Positions 44,810-55,414 of a DNA stretch of 64,000 nucleotides are shown here, in pieces; the first letter of the stretch is position 1, and each line of letters opens with the position of its first letter. The position numbers and the translations under genes were made by a program. Under the pieces are notes generated by a model. It was given only the letters and a program-made list of their open reading frames with translations, did not search any database and was not told where the DNA came from. This DNA is from Neoarius graeffei (taxonomy: Eukaryota > Chordata > Actinopteri > Siluriformes > Ariidae): the NCBI RefSeq assembly GCF_027579695.1, contig NC_083575.1, positions 30,917,382-30,981,381 on the forward strand, read 5' to 3'.

Positions 44810-44971
44810 ATTCATGTGTTTTTTCTGTAAGGGTAACACTGTAAACTGAGCATGCTAGCTAAAAATAAACAGTAAGATGACAAAAATAAATTCACATTTT
44901 AAATTTATCAAGAACTTGCCTGGAGGGTCTCCAAACTGATGGAAAAAAAAGTAACTTTTTTTTTTTTTTAC

Positions 44972-45028
44972 CTGATATTTCTGAGGCCCTACTGCAGCCA
45001 TCCATATTCCCATGCTCACATCCTCTCC
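44972..45028 (-). CDS. b3galnt2: b3galnt2 57-nt coding exon
   Basis: Exactly 19 codons, GEDVSMGIWMAAVGPQKYQ, on the minus strand between acceptor AG (45029-45030) and donor GTAAAA (44966-44971). Vertebrate B3GALNT2 reads GEDVSMGIWMAAIGPKRYQ. It joins in phase 0 with both neighbours. EDVSMG holds the conserved acidic E/D-D-V motif of beta-1,3-glycosyltransferases. Confidence 0.92.
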
Positions 45029-45030
45029 CT

Positions 45031-45640
45031 ATAAAATAACACACATTTAAAAAATAAATTAATTAATTAAAAAAAAAGTTAAATTGAGAACCATATATGG
45101 AGACATGCACACACATGCTCACGCGCACACAGGAAAAACTAGGTAGAATTCAAAATAATAAAGAAATTTTATACTACAACAATGTTGAATTCCCAAATTT
45201 GATATTAGTCAGAAGCTGTTGAACAGCTCTGACACTAGTACTAGCTGTAATTCAAACCATGGGTTTTTACCAATGTGCTTGTTCTAATTCACTATCATTT
45301 TTATAATAACAACTAATTCACAGGAACTTGTACGGTGCACATGCCATATAGTCTAAGCCTAATAATAAACAGCTTGAAAACTATTAACAAAGAAAACAAG
45401 CAAACAAACAAACAATGTAAGGCTTTGGTCAAGACTGACAATTTCAAGTCCAAGACCAGGACCACCTGAGATCAAGTCAAGGACAAGTCTTAAAACATAC
45501 CGGTATACACAGAACCATGGCCTCAACTTTAGTTTATACATGCCTTGAGACCTCAAGAATGGCATAGGAATAGTTTTAAGCGTTAACAATAAATCTAATA
45601 TAATTTTTATGATTAAAATGATTCAAATAGGTAGCGGTCT
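45031..45640. other. b3galnt2 intron, no defined element
   Basis: AT-rich. A CAAGTC/AAGACC-rich patch lies at 45430-45500; similar words occur at 54001-54020 and 54775-54825, suggesting pieces of one older repeat. Confidence 0.4.
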
Positions 45641-45737
45641 GAGTGAATGACCTTATCGATCTCATTGCCATTTCCGCTATACTGAAACACAGAGTTGACT
45701 GCAACTCCGATCCTCCATTTTGAGCTAATTTATCGCC

Positions 45738-46286
45738 ATGCCACACAGATGTGTTGCTGGCGGGTGCAGCAACACAACAGAAGGTGGATTTATGTTGCAT
45801 TCATGGTCCAAGAATGTTCAAACTGCAAAGATTTGGACGAGTTTTGGAGAAATTCACGGATTGGGTGCCTACGAAGTGGTCTCTCCTCTGCTCTGCACAT
45901 TTTACTGAGGACTCGTATGAAACCTCTAATCTGTTGAGGAGCGTTGGCTATAAGCCTATATTGAAAGAGGGTGCAGTACCAACAATTAAGAAAAGAAGAC
46001 TACAAGAAAAGGAAAGTAAGTTCAGTTGTACCAGTTCTCCCGGAATGTGAGCCAAGCAGTAATGGCGGATTACTCAGTATGGAGAATGAGTGAATCAGTC
46101 GTCAAACTTCTCCGCTGGATATGCTCTTTTTTCTTTCTTTTCCCCCCTCTGCTGGATACGCTTGCCTCAGCAGCAATATCTCACCCTTACGTGGAAGAAG
46201 CGAATGAACAAAGAACTGAAACTCAGATTGATTCAAAACCATCGGTCACAAGCTCGGCCTTCAAAAGCGAGAACACAGACAGGTAA
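45738..46286 (+). pseudogene. THAP-domain gene fragment of a transposon (ISL2EU-like, tentative)
   Basis: ATG at 45738 starts MPHRCVAGGCSNTTEGGFM, the beginning of a THAP zinc finger. After a frameshift the second half continues as WVPTKWSLLCSAHFTEDSYE with the C-x2-H pair and then GYKPILKEGAVPTI, which normally follows a THAP domain. A donor-like AAGTAAGT lies at 46014. A further open piece ends at 46286 with ACAG/GTAAGA. Frameshifted, so not functional. Confidence 0.65.
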
Positions 46287-46596
46287 GATGCGACTCTCTC
46301 GTATGGCTACATAACAACAAAAACAACACTCGTTGTTTACCTGCATTTAGATTAATACATGTAACTTGCATTGTGCATTTAACTTACCGGTATAAGATTA
46401 TTTAATTTGCTTCAGAATGTGATTGTCTCAGTTCATCTGATTATTTAATTAGCCTTTTACGTTTTATCAGTGAAAATGCATGCACGTACATGCATGTTGC
46501 ATGAGTTATAACGCCTATCCTGTTTTAATGAGTCACATGAGACTGTCAGTTCAATTCTATCCAATTCTCTAGACGGCTTTGTTCTCTGGCTTTATT

Positions 46597-46794
46597 TCAT
46601 AAGGTGGGGGCCTCCGTGGCTGACATGTTACTATCGGATTCACTTTCCGGTGGTTTGAGCGGATACGGTTCTATGTGTATAGCAGTAGCATGTACACACA
46701 CTCCAATTTCAAGACTATCACAATCCGATGTATTACTATCTGAGGAATCCGAAGAATCGCCAATAAATCCGAACAAAGAGGCCATTGCAACCAC
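46597..46794 (-). pseudogene. N-terminal piece of a transposon-type protein
   Basis: Sixty-five residues beginning MVAMASLFGFIGDSSDSSDS, Ser/Asp-rich. It resembles by eye the N-termini of fish transposon proteins whose later part is a YqaJ-type nuclease; only this part is present. Function not assigned. Confidence 0.4.
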
Positions 46795-46948
46795 TCTTGC
46801 CTGCCAAGTCTGGCAGTCTATAGAGAGCGTGCACGTGACGTCACGAGGTCACGCGATATTTGTTTATCTGCCATCTTGGACGGCATGGCCGCGCATAGAA
46901 CTTAGACAAACCCGTTCTAATTATCAAGTGTGTGGGAGTAGATCTTTC

Positions 46949-47131
46949 GAGAATGGTTATATCTTGTTCAGCATTTGGTTGTACCAATAGACAGAGCCAA
47001 AAGGAGGGCCTGTCATTTTATAGATTCCCCGCAGACGAGGAGAGACACGCAAAATGGGTGTCCGCTGTGCGAAGAGAAAACTGGTACCCCAGTTCTACCA
47101 GCCGAATTTGTAGTGAACACTTCATATCAGG
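46949..47131 (+). pseudogene. THAP domain exon
   Basis: MVISCSAFGCTNRQSQKEGL with C-x4-C, then FYRFPADEERHAKWVSAVRR and SRICSEHF with C-x2-H, the THAP signature of a DNA-binding zinc finger. The open frame ends at a donor ATCAG/GTAGGT (47132). This domain is intact as far as seen; the rest of the transposase is absent. Confidence 0.75.
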
Positions 47132-47362
47132 TAGGTGTAATCTTCTAATTCAATACTCCTAGTACATCTGTTAAGTTGATTTTCGGATTGAATGATAACT
47201 GCATAGTCGGTGATTTGTGATTTTTTTTTCAGACAAAAACATACATATTTACAACCCTGTCATTATCTGGAACTGAGTTTAGATTTTGAACATTCTTACG
47301 ATAAAACGTCCTGCATAGTCTCTTTATGATAAACATCTTAATGCCACTTACCCGTGAGGTTA

Positions 47363-47731
47363 TCAAGTAGACATTCTTCTTCGGAACCTTCCAGAGGTAT
47401 AGTTGGGATACCCATCCCGCAACAAAATATTTATAAGCTTCCAGGCTCTTGTAAGCTTTGAGGGCTTTGCCAGTGTAACACGATTCACAAAAAAATTGTA
47501 AATGTCATGGTAGGCCAGATCAGGCAAATCGCCGGCACCACAGCTCCGAATTTCCCTGAACAAGGATTGCGGCAAGTTGTACGGATCTGCAATCCCCAAC
47601 CTGGAACACTTTTCCACGTAATGCTGCCTCACGTCACCTTCAAGATGCTGAACAAACTTAGACAAGTTATCGCGCGATGTAGGGTATTTTCCGAATTTTC
47701 TTGGGGATTACTCCCTGGATCCATTACGCTC
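47363..47731 (-). pseudogene. Transposon-encoded protein, N-terminal part, frameshifted
   Basis: ATG at 47731 on minus begins MDPGSNPQ. After a one-base shift it continues SKFVQHLEGDVRQHYVEKC, GDLPDLAYHDIYNFFVNRV, and after a second shift KAYKSLEAYKYFVAGWV. The last motif also occurs in the element at 59277-60328 as AYKSLDSY, which supports a shared family. Likely the YqaJ/ISL2EU type protein, by analogy only. Confidence 0.55.
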
Positions 47732-48018
47732 GTGCAAGGTAAACGATCCTGAAACCGTCCAATATGGTGGAGTAAACACGGACGGGTCACATGACTGCAC
47801 ATCCTCTATAGGACCGGTTACCGCTGTGACGTCACCCACCCAGGGCTGGCTGGCTCAGCGGAGCAGCTCGAATGCCAACTTTGTGGTCGATTTTAACTCT
47901 CAAAAATATATTTTTTAAAATTCCCAATTATGCAGTATATAAGAGTCAAGGATGGAGATACTATCCACTCAGAAATGGACTTAAAAATAAAAGGTTCTGT
48001 GTATTTCCTTTAAAGGGG

Positions 48019-48730
48019 TGTGATGGCTCCAGCCACACATGGTAACATCAGCCCTCACTCTTCCAATGCATATTATTAATTTCTTTTGGTACATTATAGA
48101 TTTGCTGCACATTTTGTTGTTTGCAGTCACATGTGCTATCATGCTCAAATAACTCAGTTCACATTTTGTTTTATTTATTTTATTAGTTTACTTTCTTTAG
48201 CCTTACATTGTTTTATATGGGTGCACACATTTTAACACTGTAAGGTTATATTATTTGTTTGGCACTAATCGTGTTTTTTTGTCTTGAGTTACCTGGTTGA
48301 GTGTTGGGGGCGGTCCCTTCCTGTTTGGGCAAAGGCGTGGCTGAGGGCTGAGAAAACCTAAGTCTCGGCGCCGACGAATTGGGCCGTACTATATCTCCCG
48401 TGTGCCTGAGGGGGGAATTTGGCCTTAGTTGCTTTGTTCTGTGTTATGATTTAAGCTTATGTATTTAGTTTATCCCCTTTTTGTGTCTTTTGGTTTGGCC
48501 AAGCCGATATATCTTCCCTTTTGTCTCATTGTGTTAGGTCAGTCTTTGTTTAGTTAAAGTCACGTTAGTTTTGTGTCTTATGTTTTCATACTTTTGTTGA
48601 TTTATTTTATAGGCCTAATTTTCAGTTTGTGGCTTTTATTTATCTTTGATCATTTTCTGGGTAATAAAAACCCTTTACTTTGAACTAAACCTCCTTGTGT
48701 CCTTATGCCTCACTGATCGGTTCCCTCACA
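48019..48730 (+). repeat. 5' LTR of the Gmr1-type element
   Basis: TGTGATGGCTCC to CCCTCACA. AATAAA occurs near 48663 close to the right end. It is identical to the 3' LTR except at 48584 by eye. Confidence 0.95.
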
Positions 48731-48732
48731 AC

Positions 48733-48750
48733 TGGTGTCAGAAGTGGGAT
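48733..48750 (+). promoter_or_regulatory. Putative primer binding site
   Basis: TGGTGTCAGAAGTGGGAT begins two bases after the 5' LTR, the usual place and TGG start for a tRNA primer site. The tRNA was not identified. Confidence 0.7.
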
Positions 48751-48826
48751 CTTCCAGTGACGGACACAGGAGTTTTTTTTTCTTTGTTTTTTTTGAAAAA
48801 AAAAAAAATTCCCCAACAAAAAGAGA

Positions 48827-51800
48827 ATGATTCGTTCTGGAAGAACAAGAACAAAAGAACAAGAAGCAGCTGCAAGCCAAGCGGCCCAGGAAAAGTCAGC
48901 AGATGGCGATGTGGGAAGACCTGGAGAATCAGAACGGGAAAAGGCCGAAGATGGAGGTAGAGAACCAACCCTTGCGGACCTGGCGGGCATTCTCCGTGCA
49001 CACATGGGGCAGCAGGAGGCTCGAGATGAGAAGCAGAGGGAGATGGTTGCAAGACAAGAACAAAGGTTTAAAGCACTTCAGCACCAGTTTCAGATGCTGC
49101 AGCTAGAGGTACAAGCTCGAACATCCCCATTACCAACTGACTCTGATCCAGATCTTGAGGCTCTGTCCAGCAGACCTCACTTGCAAGCTCAGGTTGAGTC
49201 CACATTTATTGCTGATGCAACTACGACTGCAACAGGTCAGGTTCGTCCACGTCATGGGCCTAAATTAGAAAAATTAACTGAAAATGACGATATTGAACAT
49301 TTTCTCATTACATTTGAACGTATTGCTGTAGTTTGCCGATGGCCAAAAGTAGATTGGGTTTTTCACTTGATGCCTTTGTTAACTGGTAAGGCTAGAAGTG
49401 CTTATGTGCATATGGACATTGATGACTCTCTTGAATATGACAAAGTTAAAACAGCTATTCTCTCTAAATATGACATTAACCCTGAGACCTATAGACAAAG
49501 ATTCCGTTCCCTAGAGGTGAATCCTGATGAAAGTCCTAAGGAGCTGTATGTGAGGCTTAAGGAGCTCTATGGAAAGTGGATCCAGCCAAAAGGTAAAACA
49601 ATTCATGATGTGAGTGAAATGATCATATTGGAGCAGTATTTGAGAATGGTGTCCCCTGAGCTTCAGGTCTGGATTAAAGAGCACGACCCTGCTTCGGCAA
49701 TGGAGGCTGCTAGGTTGGCTGATGTCTTTGTGGCGGCACGAAAGAAGGGGCAGCCGTGGAGCCACAATTCATGGAAGACAACAAGAGACAGCCGTAAAAC
49801 CATCCAGCAGTACTATCCGAAGCTAGAGGCCAGTGGGGGTAAGCCACTCATAGGAGAGAGTCAATCCATGCCCAAGCCACAAAAGCCAGCCGGTAAGAAA
49901 CCCATCTGTTACCTATGTGGAGTTGAGGGCCACACTAAGCCTATGTGTCCTAAAAACACAGCAAGGTCTCACAATATGTGTGTGGTGCCACGGCCTAGTG
50001 TCAATTCAATTCATATTAATGAGCAAGGTGCTAAGATGATTGATGTCGAAGTTAACGGGACTGTTCTTAAAGCCTTAATTGATACTGGGAGTGGTCAGAC
50101 CCTGGTGCACAGGAAATTTGTGCCTCCTTATATTGTCAGTACCAATGACGCTGTGCCGATTTGCTGTGTGCATGGAGACGAGAAGTGCTATTCCACAGCC
50201 GAGATGTACATTAGAGTTGAAGATCAAACCTATCTATTGAATGTTGTGGTTGCTGATAATTTGCCTTACCCTGTCGTACTAGGCCGAGATCTCCCAGTGT
50301 TGCTTGATTTGTTGGAATCGGACAAGAACCTGAAGTGTTGTGCTGCTGTCACTAGAGGGCAAGTTAAGAAGTCTAATGAGCATCAGGAGATCCTCAGCAC
50401 CCTGCCATTTTACAATCATGAGTTGGAGACAAAACCCGGGAAGTCTCGTAAGACTCGTAGGCAGAGAAGCCGGGAGAAATTTCTTCACACAGTGCTGGAA
50501 CTTCCAACTAATGTTGAACCTGAATCACCTCTAGGATTTCAGATACCAGTCGAGATCATTGACATGCAGAAAGGTGATAATTCTTTAGCTCCTCTTTTTC
50601 AGAAAATCAGTGAGGAGGAACAAGGAGCTGATCCGGATGGGAACAAGGAGGCGTACATTCTCCAGAAGGGTATCCTCTACCGCCAGCAGGGGTCAGTGTT
50701 GCAGCTTGTGGTCCCCCAAGCAGCTAGAGACATCATATTGCAGCTTGGGCATGCCGTTCCCTGGGCTGGCCACCTGGGTAAGCATAAAACCACAGCTCGC
50801 ATTAAACGTCATTTTCACTGGCCCAGTCTATACAGAGATGTTGCCCAGTACTGCAAAAGTTGTCCAGAATGTCAAATAACATCTTCTAATCTCCCGCCCA
50901 GAGCTCCACTCCAACCGCTCCCCATTATCAGTACGCCATTTGAACGCCTTGGAATGGATATTGTTGGTCCTGTTGAGAAAAGTAAAGCTGGAAACTGATA
51001 CATGCTGGTCATAACAGACTATGCGACCAAGTACCCAGAAGTTTTCCCATTGAAGTCTATAAAAGCCAGATCAGTTGCTTTTTGTCTGGTGCAGTTCTTC
51101 TCTAGAATGGGTTTTCCACGAGAAATTCTTACTGATCGTGGAACTAATTTTATGTCGACTCTCTTAAAACAGGTCTATCATTTGCTGGGAATCAGGAGCT
51201 TGAGAACTACGCCATACCACCCGCAAAGTGATGGGCTGACAGAACGCTTCAATAAGACCTTGAAGCAGATGCTGAGGAAGTTTGTCAGCAGCAGTGGTAC
51301 TGATTGGGACCTCTGGCTGCCATACCTCTTGTTCGCGTACCGTGAAGTTCCCCAAGCTTCAACGGGTTTCTCTCCTTTTGAACTTCTCTATGGGCATGAG
51401 GTCCGAGGGCCTCTGTCTTTGTTGAGGGAGATCTGGGAGGGTGACCAGGGGAGAGAGAAGGCTGTTAATGTTGTGTCCTATGTTGTCCAGATGCGGGAGC
51501 GTTTGCAGAAGATGAGTGAGCTCGCCCAGGTACATATGGCGGAAGCCCAGCAGCAACAGAAGGGCTGGTATGACCAGAAGGCCCGCCAAAGAGCCTTCAG
51601 CCCTGGCCAGAAGGTGTTGGTGCTCCTCCCAAGCAGTGATAGCAAGCTGCTAGCAAAATGGCAAGGCCCATTTGAGGTGCAGAAGAAACTTGGGCCAACG
51701 ACATATCAGATCTCCACTCCAGGTCAGTCACGCCATTGTAGGGTGTTACACGTGAACCTCCTGAAGGAGTGGGTACAGAGACCTGAAAAGAGAACAGATG

Positions 51801-53347
51801 TAATGCTGGTTAGAAGTATACTGGAGGAAGAGGAGGTAGACGATCAGTACTTACCCCCTGCTGGTGATCTGGTGAATTTCGATCTTAGCCACCTCCCAGA
51901 GGGTCAACAGCTCCAGGTGAGGGCGATCTGCAGTCCTGAGGTGTTCCAGGAGAGACCAGGGAGAACTGATCTTGTTGTCCATAATATTGTTCTTAAAGAA
52001 GGTGCTTCTGCAAAACGTCTCAGTTATAGGATCCCAGAGCGCCTGTTGACCGCACTGAAGGGGGAGGTGGATGTCATGCTCTCCCAGGGTGTCATAGAGC
52101 CTTCCAGAAGTGAATGGTGCAACCCAGTAGTCCTTGTGCCGAAAAAGGACGGCAGCATAAGATTCTGCATCGACTTCAGGTATCTCAACTCTGTTTCCCA
52201 ATTCGATTCTTATCCGACGCCAAGGATTGATGACCTGTTAGAACGTCTGGGCAAAGCAAAATTCTTGACTACCATCGATCTTTGTAAGGGCTACTGGCAG
52301 GTCCCTCTGTCTCAGCAGTCACGGGAGCTAACAGCTTTCCGGACTCCGTGGGGGCTGTTTCAGTTCACTGTACTTCCATTTGGGCTCCATGGTGCCGCAG
52401 CCAGTTTCCAGAGGCTGATGGACCAGGTGCTCTGTGATTTTTCTGATTTTGCAGCTGCATATTTAGATGACATAGTCCTTTACAGTAACAGCTGGGACCA
52501 GCACCTGGAACATCTGAGCCTTGTTTTGGGATGTCTCCGCTCCGCTGGGCTGACGGTCAATCTGGCCAAGTGTGTCTTTGCAGCGTCTGAGACAGAATAC
52601 CTGGGCCATACGGTGGGGAATGGATCAATAAGACCACAGGTCAGTAAGGTCCAAGCCATTGAGTCATGTCCTCTACCACAGACAAGGAAGCAGCTCCGCT
52701 CCTTTCTTGGGATGGCTGGCTTCTACCATCGCTTTATCCCTCAGTTCTCCATCAGGGCAGCGCTTCTCACCGACATGACCGGGACCCGGAACCCAAATCA
52801 AGTTCAATGGACGGAGGAAGCGGTGGCAGCGTTTCATGATCTCCGTCAGTCATTGAGTAAGCAGCCAGTGTTGTTTAGTCCTGATTTCAATGATGCCTTC
52901 ATCTTGCAGACTGATGCTTCTGACAGAGGCTTGGGAGCCGTGCTTCTCCAGGGGCCCCCAGAGGATCGCCATCCAATCGCCTACATTAGTAGGAAGCTGT
53001 TTCCCCGGGAGGTCCGGTATTCAACGATAGAAAAGGAGGCGCTGGCTATAAAGTGGGCCCTTGATTCCTTTCGCTATTATCTCCTTGGTAGAGAGTTTAC
53101 GCTGGAGACGGATCATAAGGCGCTCCAGTGGATGGAGAAGATGAAAGATGCCAATGGAAGAATTACCCGATGGTACCTGGCTCTCCAACCATTCCGCTTC
53201 TGTATCCGGCACATCCCAGGCAAAGAAAATCTGACAGCTGACTATCTCTCTCGCAGTACCAGCGAGAGTCCTGAAGGAGGGGAGTGTGTGATGGCTCCAG
53301 CCACACATGGTAACATCAGCCCTCACTCTTCCAATGCATATTATTAA
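48827..53347 (+). pseudogene. Gag-Pol polyprotein (Gmr1 type) with one in-frame TGA
   Basis: One frame of 1506 codons plus TAA. Residues 45-95 are charged and coiled-coil-like. Residues about 155-305 form the capsid, whose end (RQRFRSLEVNPDESP, LKELYGKWIQPKGKT, EMIILEQYLRMVSPELQVWI) looks like a SCAN domain. The CCHC knuckle CYLCGVEGHTKPMC starts at about 361; protease ALIDTGSG lies near 417. The integrase zinc region is at 640-680, the integrase core Asp is in GMDIVGP (709), and the second Asp (TDRGTNF) and Glu (LTERFN) are 35 residues apart. RT has YLDD near 1211; RNase H has TDASDRG near 1362. TGA at 50996-50998 (codon 724) lies in the integrase core, in place of an expected Arg (CGA). The TAA at 53345-53347 is inside the 3' LTR. 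Confidence 0.93.
53273..53286 (+). promoter_or_regulatory. Polypurine tract
   Basis: GAAGGAGGGGAG just before the 3' LTR, suited to prime plus-strand synthesis. It lies inside the reading frame. Confidence 0.75.
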
Positions 53348-53998
53348 TTTCTTTTGGTACATTATAGATTTGCTGCACATTTTGTTGTTTGCAGTCACAT
53401 GTGCTATCATGCTCAAATAACTCAGTTCACATTTTGTTTTATTTATTTTATTAGTTTACTTTCTTTAGCCTTACATTGTTTTATATGGGTGCACACATTT
53501 TAACACTGTAAGGTTATATTATTTGTTTGGCACTAATCGTGTTTTTTTGTCTTGAGTTACCTGGTTGAGTGTTGGGGGCGGTCCCTTCCTGTTTGGGCAA
53601 AGGCGTGGCTGAGGGCTGAGAAAACCTAAGTCTCGGCGCCGACGAATTGGGCCGTACTATATCTCCCGTGTGCCTGAGGGGGGAATTTGGCCTTAGTTGC
53701 TTTGTTCTGTGTTATGATTTAAGCTTATGTATTTAGTTTATCCCCTTTTTGTGTCTTTTGGTTTGGCCAAGCCGATATATCTTCCCTTTTGTCTCATTGT
53801 GTTAGGTCAGTCTTTGTTTAGTTAAAGTCACGTTAGTTTTGTGTCTTATGTCTTCATACTTTTGTTGATTTATTTTATAGGCCTAATTTTCAGTTTGTGG
53901 CTTTTATTTATCTTTGATCATTTTCTGGGTAATAAAAACCCTTTACTTTGAACTAAACCTCCTTGTGTCCTTATGCCTCACTGATCGGTTCCCTCACA
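53287..53998 (+). repeat. 3' LTR of the Gmr1-type element
   Basis: Same length as the 5' LTR. Contains the last 61 bases of the gag-pol frame. Confidence 0.95.
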
Positions 53999-54003
53999 AG
54001 GGG

Positions 54004-55134
54004 TCAAGGCCAAGTCAATCATGTTATGAATTAACTGCTTATAGCAAGGTTGCAATAAGACAAAATACTTAAAATTAAACTACTTAAAATGCCCTGAATT
54101 AACCTCTTAATATTAAAACACAAGCAACTCCTGAAAGAACACCATACAATAAAATCAAGGCTGCTTAAGATTAAGGGGTAATTAAGCATGCTCATCCCCT
54201 GAAGTAAAACTTGAAAAATTAAATTAAGACTACTGGAAATGTTCTTAATTACCCCATAATCACAACAAACAAACGAAACCCCTGAATTAACATCTTAAAA
54301 ATAAGGTTAAGGGGTATCACACTCACCTCTTAAATAAGATTTTGAGGTAAAATTATGGAGCCTGTTTCGCAAATTAAAATATTCACAAATATATGAAACC
54401 ATTTAATTTGAATGAAGTGGTTTGGTACATTTTCACAGCTGAATTAAGGTAATGTTTAAGTCCATGTTAAATACATTGTGTTTCACAGTGTAATGAGTAT
54501 AGAATGTGCTTTTTTAAATACAATTTCTTTTGAAGCTACTGTTTTCATGGTACGTTCTAATTATTTCCAAATGAAAAAAATATAGCTAATCCGTTTGCAG
54601 TAGTTGGCTAAAGTGGCTTATTTCATAAAACCTATGCAGTAAGACCCCTCTGATTAATGTCAAATAACTTTTCACACTTTTCTTGACTGCAGTAAAAAAA
54701 AAAAAAAAAAGACAATTCCACAAGCTTAGCGAAAAAACCTCCACCAAGACAAGTATAAATGCCAGAAAGTCAGAGACAAGTCTAAGTTGATCCACAAAAT
54801 GTCTTGGGACAGGACTCAAGTCCTCCAGCCCTAGTATAACCATTGATATGATGAAGCTTTCTGTAAGGAGATGCTTGTTTACTATTTATGGAAGGAGTCT
54901 CCAGTGTCAGGGCTTTGTAACAATCAGTAAGTTTTCTGACAGGAGATTTTTCAAGACAGAGTACTTTCTGGTTTCTCAGTGACATGACAAGCTGCATTTT
55001 TGTCTGACTTACTTCAAGAGAGAGAAAAATAAGTGAAGCTGATGAAGGAATGATACTGTACATGTTTATAGTTGCTATAATGTCAGCAATTTGGAACTCT
55101 GGAATTATTCCTCCAAAAGATATTCCCCCTAGAT
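54004..55134. other. b3galnt2 intron, unclassified
   Basis: AT-rich with repeated CTTAATTT/CCCTGAATTAAC words at 54060-54330 and a poly-A at 54694-54710. The minus-strand frame at 54782-55204 is not recognisable and overlaps a MITE end. Confidence 0.45.
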
Positions 55135-55390
55135 CAGGGGTGTCAAACCTGATCCATAAAGGGCCTTGTGGCTGCAGGTTTTCATTCCAGCCATGCAGCA
55201 GCACACCTGACTTGGCTCATTCAATCAACTGAACTGTCTTCACACAGTCAAATACTTGCAGCCACACCCACCCTTGATTAAAGGGTGGGTGTGTCAGTTG
55301 ATTGAATAAGCCAAATCAGGGTGCTGCTGCATGGCTGGAATGAAAACCTGCAGCCATACGGCCCTTTATGGATCAGGTTTGACACCCCTG
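55135..55390. mobile_element. hAT-type MITE with 8-bp target duplication
   Basis: CAGGGGTGTCAAACCTGATC and its inverse at the right end. CCCTAGAT occurs at 55127-55134 and 55391-55398, the 8-bp duplication expected for hAT. 256 bp, largely self-complementary. Confidence 0.88.
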
Positions 55391-55414
55391 CCCTAGATAA
55401 TACAGGAGAGCCTT

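Larger units (their letters stand above)
41239..44835. mobile_element. Outer CACATG-rich MITE holding three further elements
   Basis: TACCCTTACAGAAAAA at 41239 is inverted as TTTTTCTGTAAGGGTA at 44835. After removing the hAT-like element, the SINE and the Tc1 copy, about 0.3 kb is left, which repeats CACATG/ACATGTG many times. Non-coding. Confidence 0.8.
46819..47812. mobile_element. ISL2EU-like non-autonomous element with THAP and nuclease-protein remnants
   Basis: The left end CTATAGAGAGCGTGCA with downstream CATCTTGGACGG is mirrored at the right as CCGTCCAATATGG and then TGCACATCCTCTATAG. The two ends carry convergent gene starts: a THAP exon on plus and another protein on minus. A related layout is at 59277-60328. 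The assignment is by analogy. Confidence 0.55.
48019..53998 (+). mobile_element. Gmr1-type Ty3/Gypsy LTR retrotransposon, nearly intact
   Basis: 5980 bp with 712-bp LTRs (48019-48730 and 53287-53998). A 5-bp target duplication AGGGG lies at 48014-48018 and 53999-54003. One internal reading frame runs gag, protease, integrase, reverse transcriptase, RNase H. Integrase lies before RT, the order described for the deuterostome Gmr1 group and unlike most Ty3/Gypsy elements. The LTRs differ at one position that I can see (48584 T, 53852 C). The frame is broken by one TGA. Confidence 0.95.

Noticed and set aside
48703..49052. Minus-strand frames over the gag start
   Set aside because: Antisense shadows of the long plus-strand gag-pol frame.
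50996..50998. Programmed TGA readthrough or selenocysteine in gag-pol
   Set aside because: The stop lies within the integrase core rather than between gag and pol, and a CGA to TGA change explains it; I saw no reason to invoke recoding, though copy comparison could change this.
54782..55204. 140-codon minus-strand frame as an extra b3galnt2 exon
   Set aside because: It runs into the hAT MITE and has no similarity to the enzyme; the true exons at 44972 and 56069 join in phase without it.
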